Below are positions 36,746-49,500 of a stretch of 64,000 nt of DNA, in pieces. Positions within the stretch are counted from its first letter, which is position 1. Each line of letters starts with the position of its first letter. Below the pieces are notes generated by a model. It saw only the letters and a list, made by a program, of their open reading frames with translations, was not told the DNA's origin and did no database searches. The translations under genes and the position numbers were made by a program. The stretch is from Chytridium lagenaria (Eukaryota > Chytridiomycota > Chytridiomycetes > Chytridiales > Chytridiaceae): positions 62,001 through 126,000 of the forward strand of contig JAHLKC010000028.1 of assembly GCA_025449115.1 (NCBI GenBank). Reading direction: 5' to 3'.

Positions 36746-39344
36746 TCAACAAACAACACTCTTCCCACGACTCGGTTTCTGTTCAGGAGTGGCAGTCGCG
36801 CCCTTCTTCCCCTTCTTCCCACCCCCGCTCTTCTCAGAGCCACTCCCAGGCCTTGAAACAGGCGTCACACTCACACCCGTCACACTCCTGTGGGTGCCGC
36901 GTTGCCTTTAACAGACGCAGGAGCAGGGGTTTCCTTGTTCTTTTTAGAAGCGTCAACGACAACGGGGTTGCGACGGGAGCCGGAGTGGCGTTATTCTTCT
37001 TGCCAGCGCTGCCGGGTTTAGAGGCGGGGTAGCTTCGACCGCCTTTGGAGTCGCGACGGGAGCCGCGACGGGAGCCGGGGTAGCGTTGTTCTTCTTCCCA
37101 GCGCTGCCGGGTTTAGAGACGGGGGTAGCTTCAACGGTCTTTGGAGCCGCGGCGGGAGCTGGGTAGCGTTGTTCTTCTTACCAGCGCTACCGGGTTTAGA
37201 GGCGGGGGTAGCTTCGACGGATTTCACTGATGCAACGACGGGAGTCGCGTCCTTCACCTTCTTAGCTACGACAGGTGTAGATTTAGAGGGAGATGACGGG
37301 CGGATCTAACCAAAAAAAAGAAAAGAAAAAGGGCCGTTAGCGCAGGTATAAAAAAACACAAATGGGGTTGAACTGAGGATTGTACCTTTGGGAGACTCGA
37401 GATGGCGACATCAGCGGCATCGTTTCCTTGTTGAGCCGCAACGGATTTGAGGCCTGAATCGACGAGGTCGGCAATGGCGGAGGCGGGGAGGGTGGTCAAG
37501 TCGAATTTGGCGGTAGGTTTGGTGGTGGATTTGGCGTGGCAACGGATTTCGGGGTAGAGACCGTTTTGGGGGTAGCGGTCGTCTTTGGGGTAGAAGCGGC
37601 GGCTTTGGCTTTAGCTTCTGCCGCGTTGGCGTCCTTGACGGCAACAGCGTTTAAGCCAGCGGTGACCTGGGAGGGAGCAACGACGGCAGTGGAAGTGGCG
37701 GGTTTGGATTTGGCGTTGGTCTTTGGAGTCGCGGCGTTGGATTTAGCTTTAGCCTCGGCGGCGTTGGCGTCCTTGACCGCAACAGCGTTCAAAGCCGGCG
37801 GTGACCTGGGAAGGAGCTACAACGGCAGTGGAAGTGGCGGGTTTGGATTTAGCGTTAGTCTTTGGGGTCTCGGGGGTGGATTTAGCTTTAGCCTCGGCAT
37901 TGTTGGCGTCCTTGACCGCAACAGCGTTCAAGCCAGCGGTGACCTGGGAAGGAGCCACAACGGCTGTGGAAGTGGCGGGTTTGGATTTAGCGTTAGTCTT
38001 TGGGGTCGCGGCGTTGGATTTAGCTTTAGCCTCGGCGGCGTTGGCGTCCTTGACGGCAACAGCGTTCAAGCCAGAGGGGACCTGGGAAGGAGCCACGACG
38101 GCGGTGGAGGTGGGTTTAGCGTTGACCTTTGGTGTTGCGTTGGTCTTTGGGGTGACGGCGGTCTTCGGGGTGGAGACGGGCTGAGGGGGACAAAAAAGGA
38201 AAAAGGGAATGGGATTTTAGTAAACAAAGGAAAAATATAGAAACATCTTTTGTGATGACAGAACATAAGAAGAAGGGGGATCTACCTTTGCGTTCAAAGC
38301 CAAGACCGCAACGGCACCAGCATCTCCCTCCTTCACAGCAACCGCCTTTACACCACCCTCCACAAGATCTGCAATCTCATTTGCCGTAAATGCCCTTGTG
38401 GTCTTTTTCGGGGACGCTACAGGGGTGATTGGAGAAGCGGTCTTGGCAGGCGAAGTGTTGGTAGCGGTCTTGGGGACGACCTTTGTGGTTGGGGTGGATG
38501 GTTTAGAGGGAGACGAAGGGGCTGTCTTTTGTTGAACGGGTGTGGGGGCCTTTTGCTGTTGAGGGACTGGGGTTGCCGTCTTGGCTGGAGTGGTGGGTTT
38601 CACAGGGACGGCGACGGGGGTGGTTTGGACGGGTTTAGCGATGGTGGCGGGGGTTGATGGGACGGTTGCGGCGGGGGTGGAGGCGCCAGACTTTTTGTTG
38701 GATTTCTGGGAAAAAGGAAGTGATTAGAATAGGATGAAAAGAAGAGGCTTCTTGTTGGCTATGGGAGTGAAAAGAATTGCGGTGGTGCTTTGATCGTGGG
38801 TGTATGGTGACTCGGCTGAGTATATTAGAAGACGGAGCCATCAAGAAAATGAGGTTTTAAAGTCCGACCGACACTTGCATGGTGTAAGAAAGAGGACAGT
38901 CACCGCTGGGTGTAATTGAAATCACCCAGGACAGTTGAAAACGATCCACGACCCTCAATTGCCCTTCCCCATGTTGATAGTCAGGATGAAAACGCGTAGA
39001 GACAATGGGTTTGATAAGCTCAGTTTTAAGAGTTGAGTGAAAGCTGCGCCATAGCGGAAAGGGATGAGCGGAGTGTGGGAGTAATGGTTTAGGTGTGAAG
39101 ATATCAAGTTGGAGATACGGGTTGGTGGGGGAGGGTTATCCATCCATTGTATTTTCATTTCATCCAGTACCACTTGACCGTGCCTCCAGCACCACCGGAT
39201 GGCATCCACCATCCACCCATCCATCCATCCCACCCATCCATCCATCCCATTCACCCATCCCAACAATGCAATACCCAACGCACCCGTCGTATCATCAACT
39301 GGCTGTACATTACATACAGCTAAACCCAAACTCACCTTGCCCAT
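36746..39344 (-). CDS. Ala/Lys/Thr-rich protein of tandem repeats, function unknown
   Basis: Not recognised. The best model begins with a 9-nt first exon MGK (39336-39344) followed by a consensus GTGAGT donor and a 630-bp intron, joining KSNKKSGASTPAATV at 38705. Exon 2 ends at 38286 with an EIADLVEGGVKAVAVKEGDA motif. Exon 3 starts at 38180 and holds about four near-identical 46-residue units (core STAVVAPSQVTAGLNAVAV, then KDANAAEAKAK and TPKTNAKSKPA). A related motif, AIADLVDSGLKSVAAQQGND, follows, then another intron and about three units of VEATPASKPGSAGKKNNAT. It ends KSVVC. The LVxxGxKxVA motif and the long repeats look like versions of one ancestral unit. Single-base shifts inside the repeats (near 37797, near 37170) break the frame. 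Highly basic and low-complexity; nuclear or ribosome-associated function is only a guess. Confidence 0.55.
37500..38110 (-). repeat. Tandem 138-bp-class repeat inside the Ala/Lys-rich gene
   Basis: About four direct copies of a unit of roughly 135-140 bp, very similar in DNA as well as protein, each carrying the VAPSQVTAGLNAVAVKDAN core. High DNA identity implies recent expansion or homogenisation. Confidence 0.8.
39195..39262. repeat. CATC-rich tandem tract in intron 1
   Basis: Imperfect CATC/CATCC repeats lie within the proposed first intron of the minus-strand Ala/Lys-rich gene. Confidence 0.7.
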
Positions 39345-40049
39345 TCTCGTTAGTTGTGCTTTAAAGAGTAGTGAGTGTTGTGAGAGTGTGAAAGTGAGTG
39401 TTGTGTGAGAAAGAAAAAAAAAATTAATAAAATTTGAGAACGAGCTCTTGGAATATTTATATAAAGAAGTTTCTGGAAGCCAAAAATAGATTTGAGAGGG
39501 TATGACAAAGCTATGGAGATCTTGAAATAGAACATTTAGAAGGAAAACAACAAAATATTATTTTAATTCTATATCGCGTGACTGATTAATGTATTAATAT
39601 TTATTATTCTTGGGTATTTATTTACTTTTATGATTTATCCACGATAATTACACGAAACAACAACAACTTGATAAGTTAATATGGGTTATACTTTCTATAA
39701 ATATTCATTATCATTAGGTAGCAACTTTCAATAATTCAATTCAATATTGGAATATTCTTTCTATGTTAAATATCCTGGAATATGTATTCAGAAATATTCT
39801 CTGCACATTTGAATTGTGTTGTAAAATGTGTATTTATTTGTAGAAAGTTGAGGAACGCCATGTTGAATTGAGTGGTAGTGGTATTTACTTTCAAGATGCG
39901 GAAATGAGAAAAAAATAAAGAAGAAAAAGAAAATCATCACAGCTGTAGAGAAGGCAAAAAAGATAGCAAAAGGTGCACATTTTGGACATTGGTGGTGGAA
40001 ATGGTGAGTGAACGGTGGGGAAAGTAGAAACAAAACATTGTAAGGGCCC
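39345..40049. other. Intergenic, AT-rich
   Basis: 705 bp of AT-rich sequence between the Ala/Lys-rich gene start and the ferritin-like gene stop. No gene supported. Confidence 0.55.
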
Positions 40050-41007
40050 TCACTGCTTCACAATTTGAAGAGTGGCAGGTCCAGCCACGACGTTGTCAGG
40101 GGTGTCAAGCGACACATCCTTGTCAGCGTTCGTGATGAACAACACAACCTGGCTAAAGTTCTGCAAGACGTTGGGTACGTTACAAGAGGGAACCATGACT
40201 TCCTGTCCATTAGCGCGTACGGAAACAGCCACGATTTCAGTGCGAACCTGTTGAAGACCAAAGGCAAAGTTGCACATGAGACCGCTGTATTGTCCGAGCC
40301 CAACTTCGCCAACACGACGGTTTTCCCGTCCAACACGGGTGGTGTCAAGGTCAGTCGCGCGGTATGGTGCAGCGACACCACCCATCTCGAACAGAACAAT
40401 GACGTTGCCGTTGAGCGCGACAATGTTGTCCTGGGCGGCGACAGACAGGGTGGGGAAGGGCTTGGCGGGGAGGTCAAAGGGACAGCTTTTGATGAGGGGA
40501 GCCGCGAGGGAGACGATGGGTTGGATACCGAGGGGAGTGTCAAAGTCGCCTGTGGCGGGGCTGTTGCCGGTGATCAAGTTAAGGAAGGCTGCATGACGAC
40601 CTTCAGTTGTTGCGATGGCGGCAGCGGCAGTGAGGAAGTCGGGGCTGGTGAGGAGGTGGTTAGCACCGTCGTACGCCGACACTCCGGTACGTTCAAGGAT
40701 GGACGCGAATGTGACAAAGTTTTTAACGTCGCTGAGAGCGACATCAAAGTTGTACTCGCACTCGGGAACAGCCATGTTGAGACCAAACGCTTTATTGATT
40801 TGCTGGGTGAGGAAATCAACGTGGACGGCTTCATGGTTGTTGATGTTGACAAACTCCTTACGAACAAAGGACTTGAACCCAGCTTCGGCGAAGGCCTGCT
40901 CGCTAAACTTTGTTAACCCGATCTCGTAAAACTTGGCTTCGAGGTGCTCAAGGGTGAGAGCAAAGTTGAGGACGTTGAGGTCAACGTTGGGCTTGGCTCC
41001 CTGCTGT

Positions 41008-41039
<32 letters not shown>

Positions 41040-41252
41040 TTGCTGTTGTTGCTGTTGTTGCTGTTGTTGCTGTTGTTGCTGCTGCTCGGCAGAGACGACA
41101 ACGGCTTGAGGTTGTTGATCCGCGACTGTAACGACTTGGTTTGAGGGAGCGGCAGCAACGAGATTGTTGCTGTGGCTGTGGGTAGACTTGTGGGGGAGAG
41201 CAAAGACGGTAACAGCAGAGGCGACGAGAGCGATAATGTTAAAAACGCGCAT
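40050..41252 (-). CDS. Secreted ferritin-like (Rds1-type) protein with polyglutamine tract
   Basis: Single intact exon of 400 codons. Signal peptide MRVFNIIALVASAVTVFALP, then a short linker, a run of 28 Gln, and a ferritin-like fold: NFALTLEHLEAKFYEIGL, FSEQAFAEAGFKSFV, NINNHEAVHVDFLTQQI, DVKNFVTFASILERTGVSAY, LTAAAAIATTEGRHAAFLNL. The ExxE/ExxH-type residues (E in TLEHLEAKF, NNHEAVH, TTEGRH) are as expected for the family. The C-terminal half is a beta-rich extracellular region ending LQIVKQ. In fungi this family (Ferritin_2, S. pombe Rds1) is stress- or conidiation-related and secreted; the substrate is unknown. A TATAAAAA lies on the minus strand near 41470. Two disrupted relatives lie at 29.1-30.2 kb and 42.2-42.8 kb. 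Confidence 0.88.
41001..41084 (-). repeat. CAG/CAA tract encoding 28 Gln
   Basis: A mixture of CAG and CAA codons between the signal peptide linker and the ferritin-like domain. It is absent from the otherwise near-identical copy at 29-30 kb. Confidence 0.95.
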
Positions 41253-42199
41253 GATTAAATGTGATGGATGGGGAACGAGGTATAAAAGGTAGTGTTTTCA
41301 CAGAATAGATGTGGGTGGATGTGGAGATGTGTATGCAGTATGGGTATTGTGCGAGTATAATTCAGCAGTGAGGGGAAATGGAGTGTATGCAGCAAAAAGA
41401 AAACGATAACGGAAAAGTAGGCAGAAAAACGTATAGGGCAATAAGAAAAAGGAAGAAAACCCCCGTAGCTTTTTATATTCCCTCCCACACACACTCCACG
41501 GGCAATAAATACGACGCGGAATAATTTAATTAGAGCGGTCAGTGCATGCTTGCATGTTTGCCGCAACCCTGGAAGATAATAATTATTTATTATGGATCAC
41601 AACTCAAAGGGTAAACAAACACCTCAAAACTATTATTATTATTATTTAATACCATATTTATAAAACACGATATTATTTATTTATTATTATTATTAAAATC
41701 AAATCTCCCATTGGTCCCTCTGGTTTCAGCCTGAACTGTCTGTTTCTGCTGATTCTTGTATGACATTAACTTGCGGTTAAGTTGCCGCAACCTGGTGTAA
41801 CTATTTTAAAGGGCTTTTTGCATGTACCTAGTTATATAAATTATTAATTATAAATATAAATACTAATAATATTATTAATTTAGTAATATTTGGGTATTAA
41901 TAAATATATTAAATTCACCAATCTCTAAAAAAATACAATAAAAACACAAGTTCATTCATATCACGTTCGATATCTTCATGCTCTTTCATCAAACGTCTCA
42001 ACCGGTGACATCTAATCAACTTCAAAACAATGTTTGAAGGCGCTTCGTCAACTTTTTTTTTCATCTTACGCCTATGTGAGAATTGAAACGGGATATTGAC
42101 ATGACACCTTTCAGGTTTTATCTCTTTAAAGCGACGATGCGAGTGGGTTTAACTGCCATGTGGGAGGGGAAAAAACGGATGCAAATGATGATGCGCCAA
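41253..42199. other. Intergenic, very AT-rich with TTA repeats
   Basis: It contains the ferritin-like promoter, TAT/ATT trinucleotide runs at 41630-41695 and long A/T stretches at 41830-41930. No gene supported. Confidence 0.55.
41466..41480 (-). promoter_or_regulatory. TATA box candidate for ferritin-like gene
   Basis: Read on the minus strand this is AATATAAAAAGC, about 220 bp upstream of the ATG. The distance is long for a fungal TATA-ATG interval but allows a 5' UTR. Confidence 0.35.
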
Positions 42200-42840
42200 T
42201 GGATCCATTTCAAATGCGACAAATAGGTCTCAAGCGACATAGCGCCGTCAACGTTCGTGATGAACAACACAACCTTGCTAAAGTTCTGCAAAATCGTTGT
42301 ATGTGTTACAAGAAGGATCCATCACTTCCTGTCCATCGACGCGAACGAAAACAGCCACAGATTTAGCGCGGACCGGTTGAAGACCTGCAAAGGCAAGTTG
42401 CAAATGAGTTTTGCTCGAGACCCCGACTTCATCGGCAGGACGGGAGAGTCAAAGTCACATGTGGCGGAGCTGTTGCCAGTGATCAAGTTAAGGAAGGCTG
42501 CGTGATTGCATTTGGTTGTCGCGATGGTGGCGGCGCCGGTTATCAGGATGTTTGGGGTTGGTGAGGTGGTGTTTGGCACCGTTGTAAGCAGACACGCCGT
42601 CACAAAGTTTGAGCACCACAACTCTTTGTTCTCTAAGAAAGGCCTGCTCGCTAAACTTTGTTACACCGATTGTCGGTGAGGTCGACCTTAGGCTTTGATG
42701 GGATCGCCTGAAAAAACGATATCTGTGCGGAGACTGGCGAGGCGAGGAGGTTGCTGTTGGCGATTTTGTGAATCTTGTTTATGTTTTGCACTCGGTGCGG
42801 CGTTGGTAGCAACCACTGCCATTAACGCTAACATTGGATG
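42200..42840 (-). pseudogene. Decayed third ferritin-like copy
   Basis: Scattered pieces in correct order match the 29-kb and 40-kb genes on the same strand. At the 5' end (about 42700-42780) KIHKIANSNLLASPV followed by IPSKPKVDLT matches the 29-kb N-terminal linker. Near 42630-42660 there is KFSEQAF-like sequence. At 42320-42520 AAFLNLITGNSSATCDFD and the antisense-matching blocks of the C-terminal half follow. At 42230-42290 the block encoding the QVVLFI-NAD strand remains. Large internal deletions and many indels leave no usable frame. The linker type shows it is closer to the 29-kb copy than to the polyglutamine copy. Confidence 0.8.
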
Positions 42841-43556
42841 ATTAAATAAAAGTTCACATTAATCCTTTGTTTTGCATTATCAATGTGTTTTCACATACTT
42901 AAACTGACTATCGAGACATACAAATGATCTCAAGCGGCTTCAGGTATAGATAACTTCCGCGCAATACCTGAAAGGAGATCGTACAGGCCGTTAATGAGGT
43001 AGATCGTCGTTGGAGGGAGGTTCTGGGGCTTATGCGAATGAGGAGGATGTTGTTGGAAGATATTGTTGGAGGGCCGGGCGTTGCATTGAAGATTAAGCAA
43101 TATCTTAGCACATTTGTTCTATAGAATCTCCGAGATCCTCTTCTTTATCGTCATTATCTCAATAGAATTTCCTCCAGCAAAATAAGAGGGTGTTCGTCTC
43201 CGCTTGGGAATGAAGTAAACCTCTTCATTGATTAAACCTTCAGAAACATTGGTCATAACCTGTGTAAATGAAGACTTGTAATTGGTTTCTTTTATCTTTT
43301 TCTTCATTATATCGAACATGGTGCCTGCTTTATTAATGTTAAATCTTAGCCCTTCGCGCGCATTGTTTTTGGACGCTAAAAAACAGGGCAGTCACGCAAG
43401 CCTTTTATCAAATAGAAAAGAGAATAAAAGGCAAGGGAGGTGAAGGAAAAGCCAGAACGAAAAAATACAATTATGACGCGACCAGCAACAGAATAAGAGG
43501 AAGATGAGGATGATGCCCAAAAAGGAATAAGATAAAGAAAGCAAACGAAAAGTAAT
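42841..43556. other. Region between ferritin-like relic and ABCA gene, one small ORF
   Basis: A minus-strand ORF (43119-43319, 66 codons) starts MFDIMKKKIKETNY in a CACCATG context; no domain is recognised and it may be chance. Otherwise nothing seen. Confidence 0.35.
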
Positions 43557-46500
43557 TCAACCCTCCACAACCTTCACAAAAACATCTTCTAATGTCGTCT
43601 CCGTCAAAGCCCAGTTTGCAATCCCTGTCGATTACAAGCTTCCTCTAACGCCAAAATACCTCCGCGACATCAACAGAAGCTCTCGGCAACACCCACGTGA
43701 GTGTCACCATCCACGAAAGATTCTGGGTGGCACTGGCCTGTCCCATCGATGCGTTGGCATGCGCACGTGGATATCGGAGGACGTGATACTCATGCTGAGG
43801 GAGGTGTGGTACAAGTCGCGGCTGGAGGAGATTAGGGTACGTTGAATTTCATCGGAGACTTTGCTGACGCGTATGGATTGCTGGTGTTCAAGGTATGATA
43901 GCTGAACGACGTCGGTGTGGGAAAAAGGATGAAAGTCGAGTCGATGGGGAAACGCATAGTGAGCTGAAAGAAATCCAGAAAAATTCGCCATTAGCAATAT
44001 GTTGTGGTCTACGCAGACAGCAAGTTACTCACCTTAAAGCCGTTCCCAAACTTCTTCTTGAGATGGAGCTGAGACCCAAGGACCTTCAGATTGCCGTCAC
44101 ACACAATACCAATTCTTGAGCAAAGCGCATCAGCTTCCTCCATAGAGTGCGTCGTGATGATAACACATCGATCACCACCTCCACGTCGAATTCCATCAAT
44201 AATCTTCCACACCTGTCTCTTTGCCTCTGCGTCAAGCCCAGTAGTCGGTTCTGGAAAGAGTCAGAGATTTAATGAGTTGCTAGTAAAAGTCCATCACGGG
44301 TCAAAGCATACCATCAAGCACGAGAATCTTGGGATCAGCCGTCAACGATATCCCAATCGACAACCGCCTTCTCATCCCCCCTGAAAGTCCACTTGCTTTT
44401 GTCCTAAACGCATCCCCATCAAGTTCAATATCCTCCGCTATCCTCCGCACCATGCCCGCCAACTCCTTCCTCGCAGCCCACGGAAGTCGGCAATAGAAAG
44501 TCAAATGCTCTTCAACAGTCAATTCCGGCCAAACCGTATCAAACTGCGGTGTTACTCCCACAACTCTCCACAAGCTGTTACTTCCACCTCTCTGCGCTCT
44601 TGCTACATCCATATCTTTCCCGCCAATTACAATCGATCCCGATGTCCGTTCCAGAAGACCCGTGATCATCGACAACGTGGTAGTCTTTCCAGCACCGTTG
44701 GGTCCCAGCAACCCAAACGTCTCGCCGTACTTGATTGAAAGCGAAATATTGTCCACAGCAAGCTTGTTCGGGAAATGTTTTCGGAGATTCGCGATCCGAA
44801 CTGCCTCATGAGGATCCATCACACCCGACCCCTGTGCCATCGCTACCGCGTGTTTCTCCGCGGCAACGTCATCGTCGATATGATCGGCGCTACCCTCGAT
44901 ATCTTTTGTGTCATCGATGAATCCACTGGACTTTTTGCGGGACCTCAGTTTTTCGAGACCGAGGAGAGGATGAACGGGGATACCAACCGGTGATGGCCGG
45001 ATGGCGTGGATGTAGCAACCTAAAAGACCGAGGACAGCAGAGCCGAACACCGTAACGATTCCTGGGAACAGAGCAGCGAATCTAGGAAATATATATCTTT
45101 TAGCAAAAACATAATAACTACAAAACAGCCCGGGGCAACCAAAAAAAAAAAAAAATAGTAACAAAAAAGGAAATGTTGGGTTGACGAAAAATAGTAAAAC
45201 TTACTGATTCCTATTGACCATGAGGATGTTAAAGACATTTGTCACCCCAATTGGAGGGAACAGCCCATACCATATCGGAATAACCCCCACATCATCCGCA
45301 ATCGCCACAAAGAATGGTGCAGCGATCGCCGATCCAATATGCAACAAATACGACACCATACCGGCGCTCACTGTCTTTGTCACCAAACTACCCAAAAATA
45401 CCGCCAAACACACCTGCGCATGAGTCCAAAGCAAAAGAGTGGCAAACATCTGCGCATACCCGGCTTTAGCAAACAAGGCGTTCCTGCAAGGACGGCAACG
45501 AGGAAATAGATAATGTTGAGGATTGAGATGGTCATAAAGGCGTAAATGTAGTTGCCGACCCAGTATTGGGCGAGGCCGAGTCCTTGCGTGCGCATCATCT
45601 CAACAAGATTTTCGCGTTTTTCTTGGACAAGAAGAGTGACCATACGGGGTACATGATGCCCGTTGCAAGGAGGAGGAAGATGAGGTTGGAGCTTCGAATC
45701 TGAATATTTTGCGTGTCAATTTAAAACACCCCGAAAAAATAGTGCGTGAGGGGGAGGGAAGGGTTTGTGAAAATGACGGGCGGCAACTCACTAAAATCTG
45801 TGCGACTCTTCCTATATCGGATGGATCCTGAGAGAAGGCCTTGAGGCGATAAATGTATTGATTTTAACAAAATCTTTGGACGCGGCGTTCGGAAGACTTG
45901 AGAGAAGAGCATTTGACATTGCGGAAATAGAGCTCGACATATACACCGACTTCCAGTTGCTGGAATAAGGAATGATAGCATTGCAATTGCTGTCCGGACG
46001 AAAGCTTGCCGTATCTGTCGTAAACTAGAAAAAAGAATTGTATCAGTAAACAGACACGCAGAAACGTCCTTTTAAAAGAAGAGTCCAGATTCAAAGAACA
46101 TCTGCAGGCAATCACAGGAAATGAATGAATTATTAAAACCTACCATTGCCACAAACGGTTTACCTCTTGACGCCGGCGGATAGTTGATAACTTATAATCT
46201 GCTTTAACTCCCTCCCCAGAAACCCTCAAATCCCCAACTTCAATCCCAAAATCCGGATAAGCCTGCCCCCAGACCTCCGCAAACTCCCCTTTGTTCGCAA
46301 CATAGACAGGTGACCGTTCTGGAAACACCATGGCGCAAGCAGAAGCGGATCCCGCTTCCTTGCTACCAATCGACTCTGCGTTGCATCCGCGTACGATAGA
46401 ATAACAGAACGCTTTGGTCGGAGCTTTCGGTCTAGTAACCTTTGTGAAAAACGGCGGGATTATGGACTCCAATGATGTGTTTGTGATATCTGCGCCGGTA

Positions 46501-49500
46501 ATGGTTGTTTTGAGGTAAGAGCTCGGTAAAATCTCTTCAATAGGTGTCCGGAAACCTGTGAATAGATCACCCGCTTTCTTAAATCGCCATAAAGCTCGGT
46601 GCGATTATACAAAGATTGTATGTCTGCAAACTTATCACCTGACGACCCTCGCGCAACGTACACCTCGAAACCTTGGCTATTATAACCATCAGAACCAATC
46701 TCTGGAACCTTTCGGGGAAGGTTGGTCGTGGAAAGAGCGACTTCTATTTCACTGGCGAAACAGGAAGCGCGACCAAAGCCACTGAAGACAAAGCTGCTGC
46801 AGGTATCGATATCACCTTCAACCGATGAAATAAGTGTCTTCGAAACTCTTCCATCTACCAAAGAAAAAGAAATTGAAAGAAATTAACCAACAATCCATGA
46901 ACATCAAAAAAGGCAGAAGCAAAGGTATGAACGGAAGGAAAGTATACATACACAAGCCAGCGACGATATTTAACAACAGCACCGTGATAATAAAACACCA
47001 ATTCGTTTTTCGCTCCTTGGCATGCAACTTAAAATTCTTCATCACAACCGCTTCGTCTGTCTCCAAAGCAGCGCGCCCTCAGAAACCACCCCAATCCTCC
47101 AACCTCCCGTTTCTCCAACCTCTCCTTATCATCATTAGCTGCCGCCGCTCTCAATGCATTCTGATACTCTTCCGGCAAATTTGCCACAAAATCTCAAACG
47201 ACAATAACTGTGACGTCGTGTCCTTGACACCAAGAACCTCGTGAATGGGGCCTGGTTGAGACATCTGACCGTCTGCGCAAGGCTTGCAGACGAAGTAGGG
47301 GATGGAGACTTCGATGCCGGTTTTAGTGTAGAGGGTGACGATCTCTGAGGGACGGGAGGCACAGAGAACGCAAACACGAGATTTCGCGGAGTTCTCGGTG
47401 ATACCATCTGGGACTCTGTTTCTGAAACGACGGCCTTGTTCTCAGTGCACAGTTTCAAAAAGACCTAACAGAAAACATTATAAGCACCCCGACTGAGAAA
47501 AAACGACAAATTTAATGAATACCAAAAAAAAAAAAGATGAATTACCTCCTCGAGCGTACTATTACTAATCGACCAATCCACACTCCTATCACTTCTCAGC
47601 ATCTTCAAAAACGCCGCCAATCGTCTTGACGCCTGTTGACTCACAGCTACTGTAATAGCTCCGGCGGCTGAACTCACAATCTCGGATCCCGGTAACGCGT
47701 AATTTACGTATTGCTCCATCGCTGATCTAAGGAGCGTGGTCTCTTCTACTTTTCCATGGTCACGAGTGGATGGTTTGGAGATGGGAACTTCCGAAAACTT
47801 GGATTCGTCTTTCACGCGGTTCACGACGGTAAGTTGGTAACCTTTGCCGAAACGGTTCTTGAGGAAAAGGGAGGAGCGCGGCGCGGAGACGGCCTTGGTG
47901 CATAATGGAGACTGAAAAAGGTTTGAGATTCAGCATATGTTGTGAGGGGAAGTAAGAAAGGTCGAGGTAATAACTTACTGTGATCGCCGAGCTCGTCAGC
48001 TTCTTCCATAGAGTGGGTGGTCAACACAACTACACGATTCTGTTTCAATTCTTGGATGACCTTCCAAACCTTTCGTCGAGAAAGTGGATCAAGACCTAAT
48101 TCAAACCAATTACAGAACAAAGTTAGGGAACTGACTGCAAAGCAAAGAAAAAAATTAGGACGTGTTCGACTCACCTGTCGTTGGTTCATCCAAGAAAACA
48201 ATTTTCGCCGACGGCGACACCGTCGCTAACGCCAACGACAATCGTCTCTTCATCCCGCCAGAAAACTTCCCCGCCCTTTTATGTACCACATCCTCAAGCC
48301 CAACCTTCTCCAATGTCTCATAATATAGTTATCAAGCTGCTTCGGACTGCCTTTAAATTCTCCTCTGAATCCAATAAAGAATTTGAGATGCTGGTATGCG
48401 GTGAGAGCCGGGTAGAGGGCATCGAATTGTGGACATAGAGACATGACGGATTGGAGAGCTTGAGTGTCTTCTTTAATGTCCATGCCGAACATGAAACATT
48501 CCCCGAACGTGGGGGAGGTGACCATGGAGAGCATATTGATGAGGGTGGTTTTACCAGCACTGTAAACAACAGTCAACAAATTTGATTAAAAAACCAACTA
48601 GAAAACACCACAACCTGAATAGAAAAACATAAAAATCAAAATAACGATACATACCCGTTATGCCCAAGCAAAGCATAAACTTTTCCTTTTTCAAACACAC
48701 TGGAGAATTCCTTTACAGCCGTATTCCCAGCATACTGTTTCGAAAGCTTCACAATCCTCACACTACCCGTCTTCCCACTCTTCTCCTTCTCAATCGCAAG
48801 CGTATCTCCCGCTGCAATCTTCTCTCGTCTCGTCTGCCTCCCTATCCAATAAGACGCTGTGAAAGGGAAGTACCATGGTCTCGAGAATCCCTCAACGGAT
48901 AGAACAGCTTGGTTAAGGTACCAAGCAATCAAACCAAAGACAAGAACAGAGGTGGCGAGATGAAGGGATGTGACGAGGGGGGTGTCGACGGCTGTTTCAT
49001 ATGCAAGCAGTTTGACGCGAACGGGGCGAGGTAAGGTATTGCGCGAGATATTGAAGTTGACGACTCGCATTGGGTTAACGAATTGGGTGAACGGGAAAGG
49101 AATAAGGGTGTTATTGTTGAGGACGCTAGGTTGAGTAATAAGGTGGATGTCGTTCCAAACTGATTGAGATGTGTGAGTAAAGTAAAAAAATGGAAGGTTA
49201 AACATACCTTTCCATAATTATAGAATGGTGCAAAAACATAGAGCAAGGCTTTAGCGTAGCTCTCGCGGCAGCTATCAAACCAGGTGGCCTCGAATGGGAG
49301 CTCATCTGTTAATATGAACGAACATATTGGAGGAAAGTATATTAGCTAAATGCTTCCACGAAACCGTGCGTCTAAGAGAAAACCCTACCGTTTGGCATAA
49401 AAAAGGCAAAATTGATGACGATGGCCGCGGCGCTCGACAGGCCGACAGCCACATTGACGAGAACAGGTCTTGAAATTACGGAGGCAAAGGCTGAACCCAT

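Noticed and set aside
37536..38240. Plus-strand open frame of 234 codons with Val/Ala/Leu repeats
   Set aside because: It is the antisense of the repeat-rich Ala/Lys gene; repetition keeps several frames open by chance.
40065..40916. Long plus-strand open frame (283 codons)
   Set aside because: It is antisense to the conserved ferritin-like gene, which has signal peptide and domain motifs on the minus strand; the plus frame has no recognisable domain.
42908..43319. Minus-strand small ORFs as genes
   Set aside because: MFDIMKKKIKETNY has a fair start context but no recognisable domain; kept only as a note in the region entry.
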